Assembly (NCBI GenBank): GCA_051004815.1
Contig: JBPCJY010000212.1
Span: forward strand, 1 to 64,000
Origin: JBBQXY01 sp051004815
GTDB taxonomy: Bacteria; Chloroflexota; Ktedonobacteria; Ktedonobacterales; Ktedonobacteraceae
Reading direction: 5' to 3'
Length of the DNA stretch: 64,000 nucleotides
The position numbers and the translations under genes are program-made. Shown in pieces: positions 8,621-16,596 of the stretch (position 1 is the first letter of the stretch; each line of letters opens with the position of its first letter). Under the pieces are notes generated by a model. The model saw only the letters and a program-made list of their open reading frames with translations, made no database searches and was not told the DNA's origin.

Positions 8621-9661
8621 TTACGCAACAGAGGCGACTTGCACAACGATAGCGGTGATGTTGTCTGGGCCACCTAGCTCATTGGCGCGTTCGATCAGTT
8701 GTTGTACGCTTTCGGTAGGCTGTACTTCATGCACGATTTTGGTCAGCTCTTCATCGGTGAGTTGGTTGGTGAGGCCATCAGTGCAGAGGAGAAGGAGATC
8801 GCCTTCCTGCACCGGCTCGGCAAAAGTGTCTACCTCAACATCATCTTTGGCACCCAGGCAGCGTGTGATGATATTGATTTGTGGATGATGGCGTGCCTGT
8901 TCTTTGGTGATTAAACCGGCGCGTAGTTCCTCCGCCACAATAGAATGATCTTGCGAAATTTGCTTGAGTTGACCATCGCGCACAAGGTATGCGCGACTAT
9001 CCCCGACATTCGCGACAAACACTGTATCGCCCTGGAGCACCGCCACGACACAGGTTGTTCCCATTCCATTCCCCATTTGATGAATCGCCGTGTTTGCTCG
9101 TTGAATGGCTTGCCGTAAGGACTGTTCGACGTTGTCATTCTCATCCTGGTAATAGGCTTCACTTATCGAGCGTACTGCCAATTCGCTGGCCATTTCACCC
9201 TTGTCGTGTCCTCCCAGTCCATCTGATACTACAAACAACGCTCCTCTTTTGCCTAATACCTCCGGGTCTTCGGGGATGATGGTCGTCATATTATCTTCAT
9301 TATTTTTACGCTGACGCCCAATATCTGTAAGCTGGCCAACATTGAGTGAAAATTTGAATGGTGTAATCACGGTAGCATACTCCTTTTCTTCGAGGGCTAA
9401 GAGCCGTTTCCATTGCGTAACAAAAGTTTTGTAGTGTTCAATAACCACCGTCGCTGCCAGATCACGCAGCATAAAGCCCCACAAATGTGCGATTCCCTGT
9501 ACCCCATACTGGTGCAGTACCTCACGTCGGCAGTCGTGGAAGGTCAATAGCATCTCCCGACCGTAGGTCTGCCGAAACTTTTTGGGATACGACAACAGTA
9601 GCAGCCGATAGAGACGCTCTGATAGAGACACGAAATGCTTTGGTTTTGGTGCTGCCTCCAT
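8621..9661 (-). CDS. PP2C-type Ser/Thr phosphatase with an N-terminal permease-prefix-like domain
   Basis: A 346-residue protein. Residues ~115-345 form a complete PP2C domain with the metal-binding aspartates in RKNNEDNM, VVSDGLGGHDKGE, LLCTDGLTNQ and GGPDNITAIVV. It should dephosphorylate Ser/Thr phosphoproteins using two Mn/Mg ions, usually opposing Hanks-type kinases. Residues ~10-75 (LYRLLLLSYPKKFRQTYGRE and the helices after it) resemble the helical prefix found at the start of MacB/ADOP-type permeases in genomes where a PadR gene sits upstream. Here the PadR gene is present, but the permease is replaced by a phosphatase. The ATG overlaps the PadR stop (TAATG), giving tight coupling. 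Confidence 0.88.
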   Translation of the reverse strand: MEAAPKPKHFVSLSERLYRLLLLSYPKKFRQTYGREMLLTFHDCRREVLHQYGVQGIAHLWGFMLRDLAATVVIEHYKTFVTQWKRLLALEEKEYATVITPFKFSLNVGQLTDIGRQRKNNEDNMTTIIPEDPEVLGKRGALFVVSDGLGGHDKGEMASELAVRSISEAYYQDENDNVEQSLRQAIQRANTAIHQMGNGMGTTCVVAVLQGDTVFVANVGDSRAYLVRDGQLKQISQDHSIVAEELRAGLITKEQARHHPQINIITRCLGAKDDVEVDTFAEPVQEGDLLLLCTDGLTNQLTDEELTKIVHEVQPTESVQQLIERANELGGPDNITAIVVQVASVA

Positions 9662-10038
9662 TACGCCCCTCCTATCAGTTCAGGATCGGTCAGGACGTGT
9701 TTCATCTGTGCAACTCGCACAACCTGTACCAGTCGTCGCGCTTCTGCCCGCATGACGCGTTGCCCAAAATCGGTGAGACGATAGTAGCGACGACGTTCGT
9801 CATCTAATGCGGGGTCGGGGCGTTCGGCACTCTCTTTGATCAATCCGTCGGCCAACATCCGCTTGATTGAACCATAAAGTGTGCCTGGCCCCATACGCAC
9901 TGTGCCATCGGTTTTCTGGGAGATTTCCTGCATGATGCCGTAGCCGTGCCGTTCTCTGTCTGCCAGTGCCAGCAGAATATGAAACACGGCAGGTGAAAGT
10001 GGCAAGAAATCTTCCGGTTCGCTATGAGTATTTTTCAT
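9661..10038 (-). CDS. PadR family transcriptional regulator
   Basis: A 125-residue winged-helix repressor. The core ILLALADRERHGYGIMQEI, the MGPGTLYGSIKRMLADGLI recognition helix and the RRRYYRLTDFGQRVMRAEA wing are diagnostic of PadR. It is the first gene of a two-gene operon with the phosphatase and probably regulates itself, since a large palindrome covers the predicted transcription start. PadR proteins respond to small molecules, drugs or stress; the inducer here is unknown. The start has GGGAG 7 nt upstream. Confidence 0.92.
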   Translation of the reverse strand: MKNTHSEPEDFLPLSPAVFHILLALADRERHGYGIMQEISQKTDGTVRMGPGTLYGSIKRMLADGLIKESAERPDPALDDERRRYYRLTDFGQRVMRAEARRLVQVVRVAQMKHVLTDPELIGGA

Positions 10039-10090
10039 AGGTCTCCCTTTACATGGGTAGAGAAGATATACGCTTTACATAGCTATCTCA

Positions 10091-10125
10091 TACATGGCTA
10101 TATCATCAACGGATATATCCATGTA
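10091..10125 (-). promoter_or_regulatory. Probable PadR operator palindrome
   Basis: TACATGGCTATATC (10091-10104) and GATATATCCATGTA (10112-10125) form an inverted repeat with one mismatch and a 7 nt centre. Further TACAT half-sites lie at ~10051 and ~10076. The palindrome covers the predicted +1 of the PadR gene, so autorepression is likely. Confidence 0.6.
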
Positions 10126-10129
10126 CGTT

Positions 10130-10158
10130 ATAGTACATAATAATTTTGTGTTTGTCAA
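10130..10158 (-). promoter_or_regulatory. Sigma-70 type promoter of the padR-phosphatase operon
   Basis: On the minus strand TTGACA (10158-10153) is followed after exactly 17 nt by TACTAT (10135-10130). The predicted start, near 10123, falls inside the palindrome. Confidence 0.65.
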
Positions 10159-10166
10159 GACGTAAT

Positions 10167-10236
10167 GACAAGGAGCCACATTACAGCGCGTGTAGAAGAC
10201 ATACCTTCTGCACGCGCTGTAATGTGGCTCCTTGTC
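10167..10236. terminator. Long perfect hairpin downstream of the FAD oxidoreductase gene
   Basis: The 26 nt arms (10167-10192 and 10211-10236) are perfectly complementary, and the 18 nt loop itself contains AGAAG/CTTCT. There is no U-tract. It lies 10 nt after the oxidoreductase stop and just before the PadR promoter, so it probably separates the two units. Confidence 0.65.
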
Positions 10237-10246
10237 AGCAATGCTT

Positions 10247-11809
10247 CTATTTTTCCCAATCGCTCAGTAATGCCTTGGCGGCGTTATGTCCTGGCGCGCC
10301 CATGACACCGCCGCCTGGATGGGTCGCGGAGCCACATAGATAGAGTCCTTCTACCGGTGTGCGGTAGCGTGCGCATTCTGGAGTAGGTCGCAGCGAAAAG
10401 AGTTGATCGGGTGTGATCTCCCCCTGGAAGATATTGCCGTTGGGCAGTCCGTAACGCTCTTCAATATCGACCGGACTGAGTACCTGGCGAGCCACGACTG
10501 CATCGCTGAAATTGGGCGCAAACTCGTTCATGGTCGCGAAAATGCGATCCGCCATTTCGTTTTTCACATCCTCTGACCACGGGCGTCCCTTTAAGTGATA
10601 GGGGGCATATTGACAGAACATGGATATTGTATGAAAACCTTCTGGAGCAACTGTTGGATCGGTGGAGGATTGCATGTATGCCTCGATATAGGGATGCTTT
10701 GAGAGTTCGCCATGTGCGGCATCCTCGTAAGCCTCTTGTACCCAATCGGGTGTCGGGCTGATCTCACAAGAGCCAGCGTGCTGCAAAGCTGGCGCAGTGC
10801 CGGGTAAGCATTTAAAGCTGGGTAGTTCTTTCAAGGCAACGTTGATTTTAATGACCGCGCTATCGGTTTTGAACTGCTTGATGCGCTTGAGGAAACCCTT
10901 GTCTAGCTCCGCGTCGGCACAGAACTGGAAGAAGGTGCGCTTCGGCTCAACATTTGAGATAACGGCGGAAGCCCGCAACTCCTCACCATTTTCCAGGCGC
11001 ACGCCCTCGGCACGCCCATTGTGCATGAGGATTTTCGCGACCGGGCTATTGATGCGAATAACCGCTCCATGCGCCTCAGCCGATGCCGCCATGGCAAAGC
11101 TGATACGGCCCATGCCGCCGCGCACATAGCCCCACATGCCTTGTTCCCCGTTAACTTCGCCAAACATATGATGCCACATTACGTAGACCGAGCCAGGCGT
11201 TTTGGGGCCAATGAAGGAGCCAATCACGCCCTGTCCAGCGAAAGCGGCACGCATATAATCCGATTCAAAATAGTCGGAGAGCATATCATAGAGGCTCCCG
11301 AACATCAGGCGACGGTAAATATCCTCGTCCTCGCCACGAAAACGCGCTGCTAAATCAGCAACCGAGGGTGGTTCTTCCAGCAAAATAGGATTGAGTATCT
11401 CCGAAGCACGGTCAAAGAAATGAAGAAATTCTGGGTAGACGTCAGCGTCATGTGGTGAGAGACGACGAATATTTTCTACTGTCGCTTCTGTGCTGGCACG
11501 AAAGAAAAGATATTGCCCATCAGGATACGGGACAAACATTTGCGGGTCTTTGACATAAGCATCAAAACCATAGCGGTGCAGTTCCAGATCACGGATAATT
11601 TCAGGTCGTAGCAAGCTTACTACGTATGCGCAAGGTGACATCGTGAAGCCGGGAAATGGCTCTTCCAGTGTACACGCTCCGCCGACGCGGTCGCGCTGCT
11701 CTAAAACAACCACTTTTTTGCCTGCACGAGCCAGGTAGCCTGCCGCGACAAGCCCATTATGCCCAGCACCAATGATGATGGCATCGAATTGCTCAGTCTG
11801 ATTTGCCAT
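10247..11809 (-). CDS. FAD-dependent oxidoreductase, phytoene desaturase/PYROXD2-like
   Basis: A flavoprotein of 520 residues from the chosen start. The N-terminal Rossmann motif (DAIIIGAGHNGLVAAGYLAR, then VVVLEQRDRVGGAC) binds FAD. The C-terminal GLYLCGSATHPGGGVMGAPG segment is the second FAD contact typical of the carotenoid-desaturase-like/PYROXD2 branch. No other carotenoid gene is nearby, so a carotenoid substrate is not supported. The ATG at 11809 has AAAGGAGG 10 nt upstream, so an upstream in-frame extension of 38 codons is not used. It is monocistronic, closed by the long hairpin. Confidence 0.85.
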   Translation of the reverse strand: MANQTEQFDAIIIGAGHNGLVAAGYLARAGKKVVVLEQRDRVGGACTLEEPFPGFTMSPCAYVVSLLRPEIIRDLELHRYGFDAYVKDPQMFVPYPDGQYLFFRASTEATVENIRRLSPHDADVYPEFLHFFDRASEILNPILLEEPPSVADLAARFRGEDEDIYRRLMFGSLYDMLSDYFESDYMRAAFAGQGVIGSFIGPKTPGSVYVMWHHMFGEVNGEQGMWGYVRGGMGRISFAMAASAEAHGAVIRINSPVAKILMHNGRAEGVRLENGEELRASAVISNVEPKRTFFQFCADAELDKGFLKRIKQFKTDSAVIKINVALKELPSFKCLPGTAPALQHAGSCEISPTPDWVQEAYEDAAHGELSKHPYIEAYMQSSTDPTVAPEGFHTISMFCQYAPYHLKGRPWSEDVKNEMADRIFATMNEFAPNFSDAVVARQVLSPVDIEERYGLPNGNIFQGEITPDQLFSLRPTPECARYRTPVEGLYLCGSATHPGGGVMGAPGHNAAKALLSDWEK

Positions 11810-11971
11810 GGAAATAAAGCCTCCTTTGGAGAATGCTACGGTAGATTGAATGAACGGCTGTTTGCCTACCCAGATAGTATACCATAAGGAAGAGATGACA
11901 CACCTTGAAAAATTATGGTACAACTTGCCGTTATCTGGTTACACGCTATGGTGGAAGATTCCATGAGAAAA

Positions 11972-11994
11972 GGGCAAGTCACTATGACCTGCCC
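11972..11994 (-). terminator. Short hairpin terminator after the DUF4349 gene
   Basis: GGGCAAGTCA and TGACCTGCCC form a 10 bp stem with one G-U type mismatch and a 3 nt loop, 25 nt past the stop. Confidence 0.55.
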
Positions 11995-12019
11995 CCTGTA
12001 TATGTCACTTTTGGTACGC

Positions 12020-13039
12020 CTATGCTTTTAATTGGGGTTCTGGCTCTGGTTGTTCTTCCGCCTGAGCTTGAGAGCTTTGTTGTGGTTGCACGGACTTCAT
12101 AAGAGGCGGGTTGAAGGTGGATGCAACAGGTGCTCTGTATTTATATTGTGACCGTGATCGTCGCCATCGCTGAACGAGCCAGATGATGAGAGCTACTGGA
12201 ACAATATAGATGCTGAATACCAGGAGCCAGATGACAATGGTTGCTAAAACTTGTCCAAAGACGATAGCAGCACCAACAGCACCCTGCCAGATCGCGACAG
12301 GACTCCATGCAGCAGGAGGTGGCGTGAGCGCATCCGAGGGTGGTTGTAAATTGACGGTAATGGTATAGAACGAGGTCTGGCTCGTCAAGCTGTTCAGTTG
12401 GCTCTCGATTTGCTCGATCTGGCCTTCAACGTCGGTCAAACGTTGATCGAGGGCGAGAATGTCGCTGAGAGCGGCGGCATGGCTGACGAGGGTCAATAAT
12501 CGCTCTTGTTCAGCTTTCAAATTTTTTAGTTGTGACTGTGTATCAATATAGGTGCCGGTGACATCCTGAGTGTTTCTGGTCGTGGTAATCAACTGCCCAT
12601 GGTGTTGTGCAGGATAGCTGTTCAGGTAACTTTCAATTCGTGGGTAGAGCGATGCCTGCACAGAAAAACTCATAGTGATATTATAGAGATTGTTACCTGC
12701 CTGCTGATAATTGATGTTGTCGGCGGTGGCTAGAGAATCGGTGGTGGTAATCCATGCTTGCAGATCAGATGCCGCTTGCTGTGTGTCTTTGAGTTCCATC
12801 GTGATATTCAACGACTTAATCAGGTAGAGTGCGCCCGTGAGTGCCGAGGATTTGTTCTGATTTTGGGCGGGAGAGTGCGCTTGCTGAGGTACGGTCATCG
12901 GTGCGGATGCCCCGGTATTACTTCCACTACCCGTTGGCATTGAGGCTGCCCCGCCACAACCGGCGACGACGACAGCTAGACCGAGTAGGGTGAAGAGTAA
13001 GAAGGTAGGCCATTGGTGGGTTCTCTTTTTTTGTCGCAT
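12020..13039 (-). CDS. DUF4349 family lipoprotein with a C-terminal membrane segment
   Basis: A 339-residue protein. A basic N-terminus and hydrophobic stretch end in a lipobox-like VVVAGC. After a low-complexity linker comes the DUF4349 region: paired strands (NLYNITMSFSVQASLYPRIE), a coiled coil of ~40 residues (QLKNLKAEQERLLTLVSHAA through VEGQIEQIESQLNSL) and a TSFYTITVNLQPP strand. A long transmembrane segment follows near residues 255-290, then a basic, Gln/Pro-rich tail. It is therefore predicted to be anchored at both ends with the coiled coil outside the cell. Function unknown; often a membrane-stress or envelope protein. Confidence 0.85.
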   Translation of the reverse strand: MRQKKRTHQWPTFLLFTLLGLAVVVAGCGGAASMPTGSGSNTGASAPMTVPQQAHSPAQNQNKSSALTGALYLIKSLNITMELKDTQQAASDLQAWITTTDSLATADNINYQQAGNNLYNITMSFSVQASLYPRIESYLNSYPAQHHGQLITTTRNTQDVTGTYIDTQSQLKNLKAEQERLLTLVSHAAALSDILALDQRLTDVEGQIEQIESQLNSLTSQTSFYTITVNLQPPSDALTPPPAAWSPVAIWQGAVGAAIVFGQVLATIVIWLLVFSIYIVPVALIIWLVQRWRRSRSQYKYRAPVASTFNPPLMKSVQPQQSSQAQAEEQPEPEPQLKA

Positions 13040-13238
13040 AGACTCGCTCCTTCATCTTGTAATGAATAGAATAAGAAGAGTATATTCATTACGCTATGTT
13101 ATACGGCCCCAGTGTTTGGATTTTCTCAAAAAGGACACTTTCGTCAATTGGTGTGCTTTTCACAGTAGTTGACGTTGCAGGAGACGAAGAAGTTCCGTAG
13201 AGGAGGAATGATGCGATAGAGAGGAGAGTATACATACG

Positions 13239-13284
13239 TGAGAGGTGACATGGAGCAACAGGGTACTCTATGCCACCTCTCACA
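13239..13284 (-). terminator. Hairpin terminator after phaB
   Basis: GTGAGAGGTG and its complement frame an imperfect stem whose inner part is ATGGAG/CTCTAT, 44 nt past the phaB stop. No U-tract. Confidence 0.6.
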
Positions 13285-13327
13285 TACAACGTTTGCCCTT
13301 TATCAGGGGCCAGCGGTACGAAGAACG

Positions 13328-14074
13328 TTAAATATACACGCCGCCATTAATGCTGATCGCCTGGGCGGTCATATAGTCGCCCTCGGTGACGATATAACGT
13401 ACGCAGGCTGCGATTTCTTCGGCGGTACCGAAACGGGCCATGGGGATTTTTTCGAGGATACGCTGGCGAATGTTCTCTGGCACCTGCCAGAGCATATCCG
13501 TCTCTGTGAAGCCGGGACAAACAGCGTTGACTGTGATGCCGTGGCGGGCCACCTCTAACGCGACCGACTTGGTAAAGCCAAGGATGCCGGCCTTGGTAGC
13601 GGCATAGTTCGCCTGACCAACGTTGCCGGCCAGGGCGACGAACGAGCTAATATTGACGATTTTGCCACTTTTTCGCTCCAACATATGGGGTAAGACCAGC
13701 CTGGTGCAGTTGAAGACGCTGCCGAGATTGACGTGCATCACCTCATCCCAGTTTTCTCTCGACATGTTCCTGAGCGTCTTGTCGCGGGTAATACCGGCAT
13801 TGTTGACCAGGATATCAATTTGCCCAAATGTCTCCATAACCCTGTTGACCATGTTGCGTACTTGCTCGATATCGGTGACATCAGCCTTAATGGCCAGTGC
13901 CTTCGGACCCAGTGTGCGAATCTCCTCGGCCAATTCTTCCGCTGAGCTTGCACTGGTGCTGTAATTAACAATGACATTGGCACCAGTCTCTCCCAGTTCT
14001 CGAGCGATTGCACTACCAATTCCGCGTCCCCCTCCGGTTACGATAGCTGTTTTTCCTTCCAGTCGCTTTCTCAT
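13328..14074 (-). CDS. phaB: Acetoacetyl-CoA reductase / FabG-like short-chain dehydrogenase
   Basis: A 248-residue classical SDR. The cofactor motif is GGGRGIGSAIA, NNAG follows near residue 87, and the active site is Ser-Tyr-Lys in ISSFVALAGNVGQANYAATKAG. It should reduce acetoacetyl-CoA to (R)-3-hydroxybutyryl-CoA with NADPH for PHA synthesis. The family alone cannot separate PhaB from FabG, and the assignment rests on the adjacent phaC and phaE. A hairpin separates it from phaC, so it may be its own unit. A further small inverted repeat (CGTTGG/CCAACG at 14125-14143) lies in its upstream region. Confidence 0.8.
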   Translation of the reverse strand: MRKRLEGKTAIVTGGGRGIGSAIARELGETGANVIVNYSTSASSAEELAEEIRTLGPKALAIKADVTDIEQVRNMVNRVMETFGQIDILVNNAGITRDKTLRNMSRENWDEVMHVNLGSVFNCTRLVLPHMLERKSGKIVNISSFVALAGNVGQANYAATKAGILGFTKSVALEVARHGITVNAVCPGFTETDMLWQVPENIRQRILEKIPMARFGTAEEIAACVRYIVTEGDYMTAQAISINGGVYI

Positions 14075-14156
14075 TTTGTGTCTCCTTCAGGTAACTACAG
14101 TATCAACTAACTTCGCTGTCTATACGTTGGTGCGTGTCCAACGTGTTTGAATTTCG

Positions 14157-14201
14157 TCGGCAAACCGTGGGAAACGAGGCCGTCCGTATGCGGTTTGCCG
14201 A
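14157..14201 (-). terminator. Hairpin terminator after phaC
   Basis: TCGGCAAACCG (14157-14167) and CGGTTTGCCGA (14191-14201) form an 11 bp perfect stem 39 nt past the phaC stop, with a 23 nt loop and no U-tract. Confidence 0.6.
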
Positions 14202-14239
14202 GAAACACCGTAGGTGGTTCTACTGGTGATGGTATGTGA

Positions 14240-15316
14240 CTACTTGGAGCGCAGTTCCAGCCAACTACGGATTTTGGGCCAGAGATTGCGCTTGGCGTCA
14301 GAACCCGTCAAAAGGCCGACGTGTCCTGCATTGAGAACATAGAACTCTTTGTCTTCGCTCCCTATGAGGCTCATTGTAGCTTCGGCCTGGGGTAGGGTGC
14401 AGATGTGATCTTTTTTGCCTCCGATATTCAGCACAGAACAAGTGATATTCTTAAGCTCTACCCGCCGTCCTCGTAAGGTGATTTCCCCTTTGATCAACTT
14501 ATTCTGTTGGTAAAACTCACGAATCCACTGTTTGAATGTATCGCCGGCAAACGGTACACCATCGTTGACCCATTTGTTCATGGCTAGCCAGGTGTCCATT
14601 GGTTTATCGTGCATGATACGATCCCACATGGTGACATAGGTGCCAACGTAGTTAGTGATCGGTTTGACCAGGCGGTTGCCCGTATCTACCAGTTCACCAG
14701 GGACGTTGCCAAAGGCCTCGACGACCAGATCAGGGTTAAAGTTTTTCGCGCTAGTCCACAGTCCATACAGTCCAGTATGTTCCTCCGCAAAATCTGTAGG
14801 AGCCGTCAAGAGAATGAGATTTCGCAGTGGTTTCCCAGGGAAGAGCGATGCATACATGGCGGTCATCGTGCCACCCATGCAAAAGCCCAGTACCGTCAAT
14901 TCCTCGGCATGGGCGGCACGCAGCACTTTTTTAATGGCACGCGGAATATAATCGAGTACGTAGTTCTCAAAGGTCAGATGTTGATCCTCATCTCCCGGTG
15001 TTCCCCAATCAAGCATGTAGACATCAAAGCCTTGCTCGACCAGGTATTCGACCAGGCTATTGTTTGGCATCAAGTCCAGGACATAGGAGCGGTTGATGAG
15101 CGCGTAGATCAGCAAAATGGGAATCGGAAAGCGTTTCTCCCTGCTTGGTTCATAGCGATAGAGTTTCGCCTTATTCTTGGTCCAGATCACCTCTTTGGGA
15201 GTACGGGCAGTCTCAGCCTTTGCTCCATCGAACATGATCTGCATACCCGTTTTATATTTTCGCAAGGTGCTTTCCATGTCAGCTATTGATGGGATAGCGT
15301 CTTCCTTTGTTGTCAT
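14240..15316 (-). CDS. phaC: Class III polyhydroxyalkanoate synthase catalytic subunit
   Basis: 358 residues, the usual size for class III PhaC (about 355) and much shorter than class I/II. The lipase-like box is GFCMGG with catalytic Cys146. The Asp in GGKKDHICTLPQAE and the His in NAGHVGLLTGSDAK complete the triad. LDWGTPGDEDQHLTFENY is a strongly conserved synthase segment. It polymerises (R)-3-hydroxyacyl-CoA at the granule surface and needs PhaE as partner, which is encoded 51 nt upstream. The ATG at 15316 has GGAAGAGG 6 nt before it, better than the in-frame TTG two codons earlier. Confidence 0.93.
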   Translation of the reverse strand: MTTKEDAIPSIADMESTLRKYKTGMQIMFDGAKAETARTPKEVIWTKNKAKLYRYEPSREKRFPIPILLIYALINRSYVLDLMPNNSLVEYLVEQGFDVYMLDWGTPGDEDQHLTFENYVLDYIPRAIKKVLRAAHAEELTVLGFCMGGTMTAMYASLFPGKPLRNLILLTAPTDFAEEHTGLYGLWTSAKNFNPDLVVEAFGNVPGELVDTGNRLVKPITNYVGTYVTMWDRIMHDKPMDTWLAMNKWVNDGVPFAGDTFKQWIREFYQQNKLIKGEITLRGRRVELKNITCSVLNIGGKKDHICTLPQAEATMSLIGSEDKEFYVLNAGHVGLLTGSDAKRNLWPKIRSWLELRSK

Positions 15317-15367
15317 ATCCAACCTCTTCCTTATATAGTATTTACTACTAATGATAAAATATATGCT

Positions 15368-16477
15368 CTATTTTACACTAGTATTCGCCGAAGTGTTTGT
15401 ATCTTCAGCTGGTTTTGCGCTTTTCTTGCTTCTACGGGGTGCTGTATTGGCAGGTTTTACTGTTGCAGGCTGCTGCCCCTTTGCATCAATTCTTTCCAGA
15501 GCTGCGAGCACTCTATCCAGCTTACCCTCGACCTGATTCAGTCGCCCTGCAAGAGTAGGTAGTGAATTGACTCCCTCCAATACAGTCTCCATAGTAGTAA
15601 GTTTTTGCTCAACGCCATCCAGCCTATTGGCAAGCCCTGCCAAAGCGTTACCATTCTCGATGGCAGCAGGAAGAGCTGTTAACTGACTTTCGATCTCATT
15701 CATGCGATTGGTAAGCCCTGTCAACACATTGCCTTGTTCAATCGTAGCGGGAAGATCTGTCAACTGATTTTCGAGTCCATCTATGCGACCTGCGAGACCG
15801 GTGATAGACTCATTGGTGGCTAGTTGTCCGAAATTATCACTAAAGTCTTCGACGGCATCCTCGATTTTGTCAACTTTATCTTCCAACAAGACGATCAGTT
15901 CCGCCACCCTGGCAATATCAGAAAGTGTGGGGATCTGGAGATTTTTGAAATACTCCTCGTTGATACGCCGTGAGCTTTTGACGAAATTTAAGTAGTTTTC
16001 CAGGAATTTGCTGGAAGCCTTGGTGAATTCCTCAGTGCCAATGAGGTCTCCAACAACTTTCGACCAGGTTTCGCTGATGGTATCGTACCACTGCTTATAA
16101 AAGGTAAAGGGGTCGGTGGGCATAGTTCCGCCGGAAAACATTTTCGTACGGGCCTCTTCCATCAGTTCGAGCCAATGCGCTGTTAGCCCAAGGGGATCAG
16201 TGCCTGATGCAGCGGCTTTGCGCCAACTCTCGGTCATCGACTCAAACCAGTTTTTCCAAAACTCTTCTAGATTGCTCACTTTGGCGGCCCCGGCCTTTAA
16301 CTGTCCCTGTGCCTCTTCAACACCCTTGAGCCACGCCTGGTAAAGCCCATAGGGGTCTACAAACGATTCTTTATTTCCACCGGTCATATTTGACCACATA
16401 GTGGAAGTGGATGTATTCCACTGTTTCCATAAGTCCATCGGATCCATGGCACCATGTGAATTCGGTTTCTCTGGCAT
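15368..16477 (-). CDS. phaE: PhaE-type subunit of class III PHA synthase with C-terminal coiled-coil repeats
   Basis: A 369-residue protein. Residues ~1-190 follow the PhaE pattern (Trp-rich helices such as EEFWKNWFESMTESWRKAAA, DPFTFYKQWYDTISETWSKV and an IPTLSDIARV segment), the partner that activates PhaC. Residues ~195-335 are long amphipathic coiled coil containing imperfect ~30-residue repeats, each with a NG/GxTNRM-E-ESQLT-LPA-like unit. The last ~35 residues are a Lys/Ala/Pro/Thr tail (PRRSKKSAKPA). The coil and tail resemble phasins such as PhaF and are not part of the minimal PhaE, so the protein may also cover granules or link them to DNA. Start chosen at an ATG with AAAGGAAAG upstream. 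Confidence 0.85.
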   Translation of the reverse strand: MPEKPNSHGAMDPMDLWKQWNTSTSTMWSNMTGGNKESFVDPYGLYQAWLKGVEEAQGQLKAGAAKVSNLEEFWKNWFESMTESWRKAAASGTDPLGLTAHWLELMEEARTKMFSGGTMPTDPFTFYKQWYDTISETWSKVVGDLIGTEEFTKASSKFLENYLNFVKSSRRINEEYFKNLQIPTLSDIARVAELIVLLEDKVDKIEDAVEDFSDNFGQLATNESITGLAGRIDGLENQLTDLPATIEQGNVLTGLTNRMNEIESQLTALPAAIENGNALAGLANRLDGVEQKLTTMETVLEGVNSLPTLAGRLNQVEGKLDRVLAALERIDAKGQQPATVKPANTAPRRSKKSAKPAEDTNTSANTSVK

Positions 16478-16596
16478 TGTACGCTTTCCTTTCAAACACA
16501 TAAGCCTTGCAATATATGCCTAACATTACTTCAAAGTGTATCACATAGGAACGCCATCCATCATCTGCCCTTTCCTCAACATGTTCATGACTCGCC

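Noticed and set aside
13089..13289. Short minus-strand frame of 66 codons upstream of the DUF4349 gene
   Set aside because: It overlaps the phaB terminator, has no ribosome-binding site and no family pattern.
14609..15289. Open frame of 226 codons on the plus strand over phaC
   Set aside because: It is antisense to the conserved class III synthase; its residues show no family pattern and there is no ribosome-binding site.
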